The position numbers and the translations under genes were made by a program. The notes under the pieces were generated by a model. It did no database searches and was not told the origin of the DNA. It worked only from the letters and a program-made list of their open reading frames with translations. Shown here piece by piece: positions 18,099 through 26,335 of a DNA stretch of 38,923 nt; position 1 is the first letter of the stretch; each line of letters opens with the position of its first letter. Source of the DNA: CAYMEV01 sp964389675 [NCBI: uncultured Candidatus Sumerlaeota bacterium] (GTDB lineage: Bacteria; CAYMEV01); contig CAYMEV010000029.1 in assembly GCA_964389675.1 (NCBI GenBank), positions 1-38,923 of the forward strand. The letters are read 5' to 3'.

Positions 18099-18350
18099 TT
18101 ACTAAACTCCTTTTACTTAATTTTTACTCTGTTTTTAACTATACCCCCCCCCCACGATATAATGTCAAGTATTTATTACAAATTTTTACAGCTATTTGAA
18201 ATATTGTATTATTCAGCCTAAAAATCTCTAATAGTGAAGGCAGTTGCAAACAAAATTATAGGGCATCTACATACCAATAAAACAGGAAATTTTATATATC
18301 CATATTATTAAACCAGGCATAGTGCTATCCATACAGACTTTCTGGAACCT
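18099..18350. repeat. cassette upstream region, copy 1 (homologous to 25555-25790)
   Basis: The part around the promoter is almost identical to its counterpart: about 70 bp around and including the G10 tract match without change, and roughly 90% of the next 60 bp. Similarity falls off gradually to near 18350/25790. The promoter is therefore much better conserved than the proteins it drives. Confidence 0.8.
18138..18168 (-). promoter_or_regulatory. phase-variable-type promoter with G10 spacer, cassette 1
   Basis: On the minus strand a perfect TTGACA (plus 18163-18168) and a strong TATAGT (plus 18138-18143) are separated by 19 bp, ten of which are an uninterrupted G run (plus C10, 18144-18153). 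A spacer of 17 bp is optimal for sigma-70, so G8 would give a strong promoter and G10 a weaker one. Slippage in the tract should change expression, as in poly-G/C spacer promoters such as Neisseria porA and Bordetella fim. The ATG of the first cassette gene is 40 bases downstream. Confidence 0.8.
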
Positions 18351-18370
18351 TCTTTACTGGCATCGATTAT

Positions 18371-18549
18371 TTTTGCATATACTGTAACAGGACTGAATCT
18401 TGGCTCACCTGTATCTATTAGCAGGTTATATGGAAAGTTCGATTTCAGCTAACAGGCCTCTATGCTGTGGGTTGCCGGAGGATTTGGGATTACGCCGTTT
18501 TTATCCAGGGCACGATCTCTGAGAAATGGAAAATGAAGGCAAAATAGTA
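18371..18549 (+). pseudogene. internal fragment of a ferric-reductase-like gene
   Basis: 18390-18549 aligns without gaps to 27191-27350 inside the intact reductase gene (constant offset 8801), at roughly 75-80% identity by eye. It covers the codons for SRPYGKFDLSS and LWVAGGVGITPFLSR. The copy has in-frame damage (TCAGCTAACAGG replaces TCAGCTCCCAG), and both ends of the gene are missing. It stops exactly where the 327-bp repeat begins, marking the duplication junction. Confidence 0.85.
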
Positions 18550-18876
18550 TCCTGCTTAAGTATTATAATGGATAAGTGCCCGATCGGGCCTTATCTGCGT
18601 TTTAAATAGAAGCCAAAGGCCTTTAAAAATAATAAGTAATTGCTGGTAATGCTTTTATTAAGATCACTTTTCCAGGGTTAAGGGAGCGGAATCATTATCC
18701 AGGCTTTATATGGATGAAACCGCTCCATGTGTCTAAAAACAGCACAATTCAAAAATAATATTGATTAATTATTTAAGCTTTTCTTAAAATTGTGCCCAGG
18801 CAAATATGGTGCATGAAATTCCTCTAATGATGATGATCCTCTTCAGATTCTTCAAAAGTCTTATGTATTGTGCCGG
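18550..18876. repeat. 327-bp direct repeat, copy B
   Basis: Identical to 14224-14550. Here the cupin gene it enters is intact, while only the last 60 bases (to the TAG at 18607-18609) of the unknown gene remain. The same two inverted repeats are present (about 18682-18727 and 18742-18795). Confidence 0.97.
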
Positions 18877-19324
18877 ATTCATGTTCCGGAGGGCCATAAA
18901 GCACATAGACCTTCAGGGGATTATCCCCTGTGTTTATAATGTTATGCCATGTGCCTGCAGGGATTAAGACAGCCCAGTCATCTGATACCTCTTTATCAAA
19001 GGTAAGATTATCTTCCGAATTCCCCATGAGTATGCGCCCTTTGCCGCTTTCAATCCGTATGAACTGGTCATTATGGCCATGAACCTCAAGGCCGATCTCT
19101 CCTTTTGGTGGGATAGCCATAACCGTGAGCTGGAGTGTCTTCCCTGTCCATTTGGCTGTCCTGAAATTTTCATTCTCCAGGGTAAGTTCCTCTATATCAA
19201 CAGCCCAGGGTTTTTCACCGTAATCCTCAGAATCAAATTCATCCTTTTCTGATCCGTTAACAGCCGGCAGGGCAATCAAAAGTACAAGTGCCATAGCCCC
19301 GAATAGGAATAATGCTTTCTTCAC
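18824..19324 (-). CDS. exported cupin-domain protein
   Basis: The 166-residue protein has a clear signal peptide (KKALFLFGAMALVLLIALPAVNG) and one cupin barrel. The first metal motif is VHGHNDQF (H82, H84) with GKGRI after it; the second is PAGTWHNIINTGDNPLKVYVLYGPP with H127. The protein ends in an acidic, His-rich tail (ESEEDHHH) that could bind metal. Cupins of this size range from sugar isomerases to small stress proteins, and the substrate is unknown. Export suggests a periplasmic role. It is divergent from the flavodoxin-like gene and is probably part of one small periplasmic set with it and the GyrI-like gene, since all three were duplicated and then lost together in unit 1. Confidence 0.88.
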   Translation of the reverse strand: MKKALFLFGAMALVLLIALPAVNGSEKDEFDSEDYGEKPWAVDIEELTLENENFRTAKWTGKTLQLTVMAIPPKGEIGLEVHGHNDQFIRIESGKGRILMGNSEDNLTFDKEVSDDWAVLIPAGTWHNIINTGDNPLKVYVLYGPPEHESGTIHKTFEESEEDHHH

Positions 19325-19617
19325 AATGATCCTCCTTTTTGTTTTTTTAATATTCTATATTAAGGGCTGAAATGTTTAAAGTTTATTTATTAATGGAGAC
19401 CTGTCTTCAGATATTTTCTAAATTCATTGTCAGTATTGGTGACATTTGCAGGCTGATCAGGCAAAATATATTAAAACAATTATATATAGAACGACGAAGC
19501 TTAATTAATGCAGTAAGCTGTCTAAATTGCTAAAACTGTTTTAGGCTGATTTTTATATTACTGCTCATTAAATTTATGATATTATAAAAATACCTATTAA
19601 TGTAATGGAGGATATCT

Positions 19618-20073
19618 ATGAAGAACCTTGCTGTTATTATATGCATTGCCATACTATTCAGCATTTGTGTCCAGGCATCGGAATCCCAGGTAATACTTCT
19701 GGCTTATGAAAAGACCAGGTTTAAGACAGGCCTGATGGAAGAAATGAAAAAGAACCTTGAGAATGAAGGATTTACAGTGGAGATCCTTGAACACAGCAAG
19801 GGCGGTCTGGACAATATCGATACAGACCGCTATGCAGCTATTTTCATTACAAATTCCGGTGTAAACTCCAAAGTGCGCCCCTGGGTAAGCAAATGGATAT
19901 CTGAATCAGGTGCAAAGGATAAGATCCTGCTTCATACCACTCAGAGAAGTGACTGGAAGGTTGAAACAGATGTTGATGCAGTGACATCAGCTTCTGAAAG
20001 GAAAAATATATCTGCTTTTGCCCGGGAATATACTGAAAGGATCAAGGCCCTGATTTCTCAAAATAATGATTAA
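19618..20073 (+). CDS. exported flavodoxin-like protein
   Basis: The 151-residue protein has a signal peptide (KNLAVIICIAILFSICVQAS) and then a flavodoxin-like alpha/beta pattern: VILLAYEKTRFKTGLMEEM (first strand and helix), GFTVEILEHSKGG, YAAIFITNSG and KILLHTTQRSDWKVETDVDAVTSAS. The usual FMN phosphate loop (T.T.NT/S) is replaced by YEKTRFKTG, so flavin binding is uncertain. Periplasmic flavodoxin-fold proteins are unusual because most act in the cytoplasm. GGAGG lies seven bases before the ATG. It is followed by the GyrI-like gene 106 bp later, probably in the same transcript. Confidence 0.75.
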   Translation: MKNLAVIICIAILFSICVQASESQVILLAYEKTRFKTGLMEEMKKNLENEGFTVEILEHSKGGLDNIDTDRYAAIFITNSGVNSKVRPWVSKWISESGAKDKILLHTTQRSDWKVETDVDAVTSASERKNISAFAREYTERIKALISQNND

Positions 20074-20179
20074 ATCTGCCCTGCTGATAATTTTATGGGG
20101 AATTTTAGTTTGCTGCGGCTATAACTGCTGGAAACACGGTCATTTTTGCTGACGTTATATGTCAAAAAAGGAGGAGCAT

Positions 20180-20740
20180 ATGAAACGGTTACTTATTCTG
20201 GCAGGCATCGCATGCCTGTTCGCGTCCCTGCTTTCAGCCGGTGATGAAGCTATTACTGAAAAGAAGATGGAATCCTTTGCTTTTGCCTGCATGCACAGTG
20301 AAGGTTCGTATGATCAAATGAACAAAGCTATTGAGGGCTTCATCCAGGAATTTTTCAGGCATGGCCTCATACCTGACGGCCCCCTCATGGGCATTTACTA
20401 CAATTCTCCGGACATGGTCAAGCCGGAAGAGTTAAAGTGGGCTGTTGGCTTTCCCGTTGCTGACGGTGCAAATGTAAAAGAGCCCCTCAAGCTGGATAAT
20501 TTCAGTCACGACATGGTTCTCTGCCATCTTTACAAGGGTCCGTACGAGGGAATGGGCAAGGCCTACGAGGCAATTGAAGTTTACATGAAGGAGAATAACT
20601 ACATCTGGGACGGCCCGGCTTACGAGCGATGGCTGGACAATCCCCAGGAGGTTAGCCCCGAAAACCTTCGCACGGAAATAATTGTACCTGTAAAGAAGTG
20701 TACGGATGAAACGGCAAAGCCTGTGAAACCCGGGAAATAG
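20180..20740 (+). CDS. exported GyrI-like (effector-binding-domain) protein
   Basis: About 186 residues from the ATG at 20180, which has AAGGAGGAG just upstream and opens a good signal peptide (KRLLILAGIACLFASLLSAG). An earlier ATG at 20159 would add seven residues and bury the signal. The mature part resembles the two-fold GyrI/AraC effector-binding domain (SHS2 fold): FACMHSEGSYDQMNKAIEGF and GLIPDGPLMGIYYNSPDMVK form the first half, while VLCHLYKGPYEGMGKAYEAI and WDGPAYERWLDNPQEV form the second. No DNA-binding domain is attached. Such stand-alone domains bind small, often hydrophobic molecules; an exported version could be a periplasmic ligand-binding or hydrolytic protein. A terminator follows. 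Confidence 0.8.
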   Translation: MKRLLILAGIACLFASLLSAGDEAITEKKMESFAFACMHSEGSYDQMNKAIEGFIQEFFRHGLIPDGPLMGIYYNSPDMVKPEELKWAVGFPVADGANVKEPLKLDNFSHDMVLCHLYKGPYEGMGKAYEAIEVYMKENNYIWDGPAYERWLDNPQEVSPENLRTEIIVPVKKCTDETAKPVKPGK

Positions 20741-20745
20741 ACCTG

Positions 20746-20788
20746 ACAGGCTGGAAATACTGGGGTTCCAGAGCCTCCTGTTCTTTTT
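20746..20788 (+). terminator. intrinsic terminator after the GyrI-like gene
   Basis: ACAGGCTGGAA pairs imperfectly with TTCCAGAGCCTCCTGT (two-base bulge), followed by TTCTTTTT. It starts six bases after the stop codon. Confidence 0.6.
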
Positions 20789-20976
20789 ATATGGTGGTTT
20801 TATCTGGTAACGAATATTACGCCAGAACAGATATTATCTTCTTATAAGGAGATATTAGGAATGACCCGTTGAGAGCAGTATCAGCTGGACATTGCCGAGC
20901 CTGATATCAGATGAGGGGAGATATATCCTGGATAACCGCAGGGAAGAAGATTCTGAAAGTTTACTGTTTATAAGCA

Positions 20977-21437
20977 TTAGGGAATAAAGGCTATTATTTT
21001 CATATCAGAGCCGCAGACCGGACATTTCAGCGGATCTATCTCATATACTTTATATATCAGCATTGCCCATGACCTTCGGGCTGACCTTATATCCGGGGGA
21101 TCATTAATTATTTTTATGTCCCTCTTTTTCCTTTTGCCTCTTGAAGCATTGGAATAGTACCTATAATATCTAATAAGGTATTCATAGGGGTCGGGAATAT
21201 GCAGATATACCCTGTGGAGGAATTCAATAGCATCCAGTATCTCAAAATTCCTGTTTTTGCCAGGATGCATCTTTGATCTGTATATGATATTATGGGATTT
21301 CTCTGAGAAGGTTATCTTCTCTGAGGAAAAAGAAGCATGCACTATGTACTCTGCAAGCCTGGATAGGGCATTTGGATTATCCTCTGATATCAATATTGCA
21401 TTATGGACTGAGAAGCCGTCTTTTTGTATATGGCCAA
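20977..21437 (-). pseudogene. IS91-family (Y2) transposase fragment
   Basis: The frame reads DGFSVHNAILISEDNPNALSRLAEYIVHASFS, then EFLHRVYLHIPDPYEYLIRYYRYYSN, and ends WAMLIYKVYEIDPLKCPVCGSDMKIIAFIP. This is the C-terminal part of IS91-type rolling-circle transposases (HIPD.....IRYY.YYSN, YEVDPL.CP.CG..M). The catalytic N-terminal part is absent: upstream of about 21437 the frame soon meets a TGA, and the extreme C-terminus is cut. No ATG exists; only a TTG at 21393 could start it. It lies between the duplicated periplasmic set and cassette 2. No matching remnant is seen in unit 1, so it either inserted after the duplication or was deleted there. Confidence 0.88.
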
Positions 21438-21496
21438 CCTCTCATCTTATTAATAAGTATAGAACTAAATGAATTCAGAATGAAATTTATTAAAAA

Positions 21497-23383
21497 TTAA
21501 AGGATAATCTCTAATATCCTTTCAACATTTTTTTCATCTGGTTCAAAACCTAATTTAATCTGATGTAAAAGTATTCCTTCTTTATATATAGCTACTATAT
21601 AGGATTTATAAGACACAAGTCTTTCTATATAATATGTCAAAACACCATTTTTATCCGAAACAAGGTCTAGATATGTATTAAATCCAAGACATTCTATTTT
21701 TACTTCAATACTTTCCTTATCTGAATCAGTTATAAGATTAAGTATGATTTTATTTCCATGGTTTATTTCCAGATCCCCTAAGTCTGTGTCTTTCTTTATG
21801 CTGATATCAGGATAATAGGTCAAGGTGTACCTATCATGATATATATAAAGATCATAATTACCTTGATAGATTCCAGCATTTTTATTTATACTGAAAAAAC
21901 CTTTATCATCTGTTACAGAATTGCCGCGCGATAATTTACTTAGATCTTTTAAATATTCTGAGTAAGAATCAGGGTATTCTGCAGGTGCAATCAGGCAGCC
22001 AGTATACAGACCATAATTGGACCGGAGGCTAATATAAACAGCAGCACCTGACACTGGATCATTATCTTTATCTTTGATATATCCACAGATATAAGCACCT
22101 TCCCTGAAATAGATATCACCCAATTTCAGGATCATGGGAGCTTTTCTGTATCTTTCTATCATCTTGTCATCTAAATATTTTCTGTAAATCAATTTAGCTG
22201 CAGTTTCATCCTGTTCACAATATAGAAATAAATCTATAAAAAGCTCTTCTTCACTCATAAAACCCGGATTATAATATGGATATCTTGAAATAATATCTCC
22301 AATGTAAGTTATAGGTATATGAAAATTACCGATATTATCTGTATAAATTTCATCAATATTGTCCGATGTACTACCTGCGCATACTAATTCATCATTGGTA
22401 GTATTTATATAGGAATAGCTCATATAGGCTCTAACCTGAACCGGGAAATTTATATATTCATTAGAAACCTTTCCAATAATAGCCATTTCTTCATCAAAAA
22501 ACAACTCATAAGGCTCCCGGGATACAGATACATCAAATAATAGCGTATCATTAGTCAGCTTATTTCTGCCCGCGATACACAATTGTCTTGAGGCATATTC
22601 TTCATCTATGATAAATAGAAACCTATTGTGAATATAAGGTTTGATCGGCTCTACCAATATCAATTCACCTTCAGAATCATAATAAAAGATCCCCATTAGC
22701 CCCCCCCCACACTTAATGCCCGAATTTTTGTACCAAGTGGAACCATATATGCTGTTTTTTCTAATAAGGTAGACAGGATTATCAAATATTACGATTCCTT
22801 CCTCATCAAGCATAAGTTCTTCTTTAAAATCCTTATCTGATGAGAAAAATATCTCCTTTGTATATATATCATCACCTGTTATTGTCGCCTTATACTGATA
22901 TAACGGGTTTACAATGCTGAGCTTAACTTCAGAATATTCAGCTTGTGTTATCTGATATAGATCAATATAATCAGACATCTCGGGTATAAATACTGAAACA
23001 TTTATTTTTGCATTATTAATTCCTTCACATACCCAGTCTAGTGTGTGGAAGCTTATTGGGTCACCGGAAAAATTGATAGTTAGGTCCCCTGCTGTTTTAT
23101 CAATATTTTGATAATATACTGCCTGACCCTGCACTGCAATAAGTATGCCTCCCTCAAAAGCTAGCAGATCATAGCAGGGCAATTTACCCTCTTTGTAATC
23201 CATGGGATTTAAGATTTCAGACCATATAATCTCCCATTTATTGTCCTGACTGTTAAAACAATAAACATATAGATGAAGGTCAGCCGACGAATCTGAAAAT
23301 GATCTATCAAGGTAAAATATGGCTTTTAATACAGGTGAAAATAAAAATAGAACAACAATAAATAATATTAGCTTACTTTTCAT
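21497..23383 (-). CDS. exported beta-sandwich protein with internal G9 tract, cassette 2
   Basis: The 628-residue protein has a signal peptide (KLILFIVVLFLFSPVLKAIF) and the same organisation as its cassette 1 paralog: an N-terminal domain, then modules opening SIYGSTWYKNS, MAIIGKVSNEYINFPVQVRA and GAYICGYIKDKDNDPVSGAA...TDDKGFFSINK. The last is a carboxypeptidase-regulatory-like domain. Identity to the paralog is about 40% in the middle and higher around conserved turns. A run of nine G codes for the GGG in IKCGGGLMG (residues about 226-229). The frame is intact at G9, while one base more or less would truncate the protein soon after residue 230. It overlaps the upstream gene by 11 bases. 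The function is unknown; a surface role is inferred from export, repeats and switching elements. Confidence 0.82.
   Translation of the reverse strand: MKSKLILFIVVLFLFSPVLKAIFYLDRSFSDSSADLHLYVYCFNSQDNKWEIIWSEILNPMDYKEGKLPCYDLLAFEGGILIAVQGQAVYYQNIDKTAGDLTINFSGDPISFHTLDWVCEGINNAKINVSVFIPEMSDYIDLYQITQAEYSEVKLSIVNPLYQYKATITGDDIYTKEIFFSSDKDFKEELMLDEEGIVIFDNPVYLIRKNSIYGSTWYKNSGIKCGGGLMGIFYYDSEGELILVEPIKPYIHNRFLFIIDEEYASRQLCIAGRNKLTNDTLLFDVSVSREPYELFFDEEMAIIGKVSNEYINFPVQVRAYMSYSYINTTNDELVCAGSTSDNIDEIYTDNIGNFHIPITYIGDIISRYPYYNPGFMSEEELFIDLFLYCEQDETAAKLIYRKYLDDKMIERYRKAPMILKLGDIYFREGAYICGYIKDKDNDPVSGAAVYISLRSNYGLYTGCLIAPAEYPDSYSEYLKDLSKLSRGNSVTDDKGFFSINKNAGIYQGNYDLYIYHDRYTLTYYPDISIKKDTDLGDLEINHGNKIILNLITDSDKESIEVKIECLGFNTYLDLVSDKNGVLTYYIERLVSYKSYIVAIYKEGILLHQIKLGFEPDEKNVERILEIIL
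22700..22708. repeat. G9 homopolymer inside a reading frame
   Basis: Nine C on the plus strand (G on the coding strand) within the cassette 2 beta-sandwich gene. Codons TGT GGG GGG GGG CTA are in frame now. The aligned position in the cassette 1 paralog (SHQPTAGHV) has no such run. A tract this long is prone to slippage and would switch the gene on and off by frameshift. Confidence 0.85.
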
Positions 23384-24431
23384 TTTCTATAATTTTCTTT
23401 TTTATCAATAATATACTTTCAGACAGAAGCCTGTCACGCAAATATGACCAATGCATAATCTTGCAGAAAATTTCTGCATATTCCTGTTCATCATGCGCAA
23501 ATATGTTATTATGGCACTCGAAATGATCAATTGCTTTTATATTATTATTTTTAATATAATTTATCATGTATTCATATTGAACTGAATCATAATATGCAGC
23601 TTTAGCCATAATATTTAGCAATGTGGGCTCAACTACATGAAAATATAACTCATCATTTTGCTTATATGTATCCTCTATAAAAGATTTCAATTCAGCTGAT
23701 TCAGAATTGAGATGAATAATGCTGCTGCATGTTTTGCATTCTGCATCCTTATTAATCTTTATTGGTCTGAAGAAGGTTCCAGGTTCGAGGAATTTGTTTT
23801 CTTCAATCTCCTTTATTTTCGATGTTATGAGGAATCCTCCCTGAATATGTATTCCATAATACAGATCCTTATCAATATTAGAACCACCTGTTTTCATATC
23901 ATCAGAGACAGTGAATTCTGTTTCTTCTATTTTATCAAGGTTGCTTTTCAGAATCTTTACCGGAACAACACTATCTTGATCCTGTATATATGCTTCAACT
24001 CCAGTTTTTGCAAAATCATCAGCTGATATCCATGATTTTCCGTTGTATTTTAACACCATATCAAAGGGATTTACATTTTTAAATCTTTCCCAGACCACTG
24101 GATCCATAGTATTAAAAGCCACCTCACTATGCCGTGGTATGTATCCTTCGAGAAGGCCTACAGGTACACACTCCAACTGCAATGACTCTATAATTATCTT
24201 GTCATATTCATTTAGAAGGCTTGTGATTTTATCAGATATTTCCTTTTTGCTTAAATTCAAATAGTCATAGGCATTAAACTTGCCATTCTTTATATCATTC
24301 ATAACAGGGCTAAATTTATTTTTAAATTTTTCTATAATTATTTCGCTTTCAGAGGGGCATATAACCTCCCCGACTATAAAAAAGGTATATACAATAGATA
24401 TGAGACAACCTATTAAAATTCGCTTTTTCAT
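23373..24431 (-). CDS. exported protein of unknown family, cassette 2
   Basis: The 352-residue protein has a signal peptide (RILIGCLISIVYTFFIVGEVI) and is a paralog of the cassette 1 gene at 16562-17608. Shared blocks include NPFDMVLKYNGKSWISADDF, KTGVEAY, VKILKSNLDKIEETE, YGIHIQGGFLITSKI and the pair of Cys in ECKTCSS. I do not recognise the family and see no catalytic motif. GGAG precedes the ATG. The gene overlaps the following beta-sandwich gene by 11 bases, so their synthesis is probably coupled. Consistent co-occurrence of the two in both cassettes suggests that they act together at the cell surface or in the periplasm. Confidence 0.78.
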   Translation of the reverse strand: MKKRILIGCLISIVYTFFIVGEVICPSESEIIIEKFKNKFSPVMNDIKNGKFNAYDYLNLSKKEISDKITSLLNEYDKIIIESLQLECVPVGLLEGYIPRHSEVAFNTMDPVVWERFKNVNPFDMVLKYNGKSWISADDFAKTGVEAYIQDQDSVVPVKILKSNLDKIEETEFTVSDDMKTGGSNIDKDLYYGIHIQGGFLITSKIKEIEENKFLEPGTFFRPIKINKDAECKTCSSIIHLNSESAELKSFIEDTYKQNDELYFHVVEPTLLNIMAKAAYYDSVQYEYMINYIKNNNIKAIDHFECHNNIFAHDEQEYAEIFCKIMHWSYLRDRLLSESILLIKKKIIENEK

Positions 24432-24587
24432 AATATGTTCACTATCTCCTATACTTTATAAATGATTATTATTGTATTATTAGGACATTGCCTGAAATTT
24501 TTAGTTCATTTTTAATATTATATATTTTTAAGAATTATAGAAAACATATACAATAGAACCTTGAGAATCTAATTTTTTCGAGAATTA

Positions 24588-25031
24588 TCAATGTGCATCT
24601 CCATTCCTGCAGCATCTGTATATTCTAGGGTATATTTTGCAATGCTTATTATAACTTCCCACATGCATAGCATATATACAACTCTCACATCCATCTCCTA
24701 TAGTTTCTTCATCACATCTGCGATAATTAGAACTTTCTGGTACGTTATTGCACATTCCAGTTGGAGTTGGCTCTATATATTCAGTTCTGGCATATATACA
24801 TAATGGTTCCACTGTAATATGCATTTTTCTACATTGGTATAAAGCACAATACATATATCCATCCCATTCCCCAGGGAGTGTTTTCTCAATATCAGAGACC
24901 TTTAATTTAACACAAATTGTCCTTTCGTTTGTATCATAATTTGGGTTCTCTCCATAGATGGAAATAACAGCAAATCCTGCAAATAAGATAACCAGAGCTA
25001 GACAACAAAACATTTTTGCAATAGAATTCAT
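24588..25031 (-). CDS. small Cys-rich exported protein, cassette 2
   Basis: The 147-residue protein has a signal peptide (CLALVILFAGFAVISIYG) and about eleven cysteines in the mature part (YCALYQCRK, MCNNVPESSNYRRCDEE, GDGCESCIYAMH, RIYRCCRNG). The C-terminal CESC.Y ... YPR ... CC pattern matches the first gene of cassette 1 and the broken gene upstream, so it is a diverged member of the same family. AGGAGG lies ten bases before the ATG. It has no counterpart in the second position of cassette 1. It may have taken over from the broken gene as the functional Cys-rich partner; that is an inference. Confidence 0.75.
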   Translation of the reverse strand: MNSIAKMFCCLALVILFAGFAVISIYGENPNYDTNERTICVKLKVSDIEKTLPGEWDGYMYCALYQCRKMHITVEPLCIYARTEYIEPTPTGMCNNVPESSNYRRCDEETIGDGCESCIYAMHVGSYNKHCKIYPRIYRCCRNGDAH

Positions 25032-25094
25032 TTCTCTTATAACCTCCTTACTATTCTAATTACTTTCATTTTTTTTAAGCTGATAATTTTAAGT

Positions 25095-25554
25095 TATAAT
25101 TTGTTTTATAGCAACAGGGTCCTATAAACTGAGAATACTACAAAATACATATGAGAATAATATGCCCAAATGACTGAAGTATTCCAGATGATAATAACAG
25201 CTTTCACAAGAACTGACTGGATCTCCAGGGACACAGTTTTCGCCGCATTTGCAGACTCCGGGATTATGTGAATTTATAGAACTCCTTGCATATTGGAAAT
25301 CACAAACAACATGAGAGTATGGACAATAATCAAGAGGACAAAGTGCCCTCATAGATTCTACCCTTTATCTGAGTCTCTGAATGCTCTTCATAGATTAATG
25401 AAGAATATATATCATCGATATCATGCTTAGCTTCTTCAATTGTCTCTATGTCATTAATAACAGGTTCTCTTGTTTCATTTGAATAATTATCTGTTAAAAA
25501 TAATAGCTGTATCAGCATTGCAGTTAAGCAGCATGCTCGACTTAACTTTATAAT
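25095..25554 (-). pseudogene. broken Cys-rich protein gene, first position of cassette 2
   Basis: It aligns along its length with 17628-18098 (LTDNYSNETREP...IYEEHSETQIKGRIYEG, then DYCPYSHVV, GVCKCGENCVPGD, SSCESCYYHLE). It has three lesions: the start ATG has become ATT (25552-25554) although the AAAGGAG ribosome site is kept; a one-base insertion near 25342 shifts the frame (GACAAAGTG against GACAAGTG); and a further shift near 25130 loses the final CC motif. ATT can initiate weakly, but the frameshifts make a functional product unlikely. It lies directly downstream of the G10 promoter. Confidence 0.85.
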
Positions 25555-25593
25555 TTATTAAACTCCTTTTGCTTAATTTTTACTCTGTTTTTA

Positions 25594-25624
25594 ACTATAC
25601 CCCCCCCCCACGATATAATGTCAA
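25594..25624 (-). promoter_or_regulatory. phase-variable-type promoter with G10 spacer, cassette 2
   Basis: Same layout as cassette 1: TTGACA (plus 25619-25624), a 19-bp spacer containing C10 on the plus strand (25600-25609), and TATAGT (plus 25594-25599). The tract has exactly the same length in both copies here. It should drive the broken gene, the Cys-rich gene, the ~350-aa gene and the beta-sandwich gene as one transcript. Confidence 0.8.
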
Positions 25625-26335
25625 GTATTTATTACAAATTTTTAAAGGTATTTGAAATCTTGTATTATACAGCCTATAAATCTCTATTAGTGAAGACAAT
25701 TACAAACTATATGACATCTAATAGCTATGGAACAGGCATATAAACAAGGCATAACGCTCTTGATACATACTGCCGGGAACCTTCTTTTTTATATGGCGGC
25801 TACATATAAACTGTCTTATAACAGACGGGATCTTTGATGAGATAATAATTTCCCCCATAAACATAATAGACACTGGAAAAGCAGTAATAATATTCAGGGA
25901 AAGATCATTTGCAATGTTTTAGAGAGAAATGCACGTAAAACGCTTTTAATAATACCTAGCATCAGTGATACACTCATTCATAAGATGAGAGACTGGCAAT
26001 ATATGCTATTACTGATTCTCATTCTATAATTCCATGAGGGTATCAAAGGGTAATCCCAAATCCTTATTAAGATTCTATGGTCTTTTACGGATAAATATAT
26101 TTTAGGGAGAATATAATATCATAAAAGTAGAGATGCTCCTTTTTTTCTGACTTAAAACAGGGTAAAAATACTGTATTTTAATTTCAGAAAAAATATATAG
26201 ACTCATCAGAAATTATCTCCTAAAATTTTTAAGATTTCAATGATGTATGCAGAATATAGCCAGGATTTGAATATTCTGGCAAAGTTTTTTGATATTTGAA
26301 CTAAAGGGGAAAATTGATTTTTCAATCAGTAAATA
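25625..26335. other. ~710-bp gap, no gene seen
   Basis: The first ~165 bp is the homologous cassette upstream region. The remainder is AT-rich and has stops in every frame. I see no RNA gene, terminal repeat or convincing protein remnant. By the duplication model, the equivalent stretch of unit 1 was deleted together with the 5' half of the reductase gene. Confidence 0.4.

Noticed and set aside
20159-20179. Upstream ATG as start of the GyrI-like gene
   Set aside because: It has no ribosome site, and the sequence after it contains the strong AAGGAGGAG site for the ATG at 20180, which begins the signal peptide.
25930-26000. Possible helix-turn-helix-like transposase remnant (SISDTLIHKMRDW in one frame)
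   Set aside because: Only about 20 codons long, no start and no flanking similarity; too weak to call.
26311-26326. Small inverted repeat TTGATTTTTCAA before the reductase gene
   Set aside because: Short, AT-rich and without a T-run; likely chance in this base composition.
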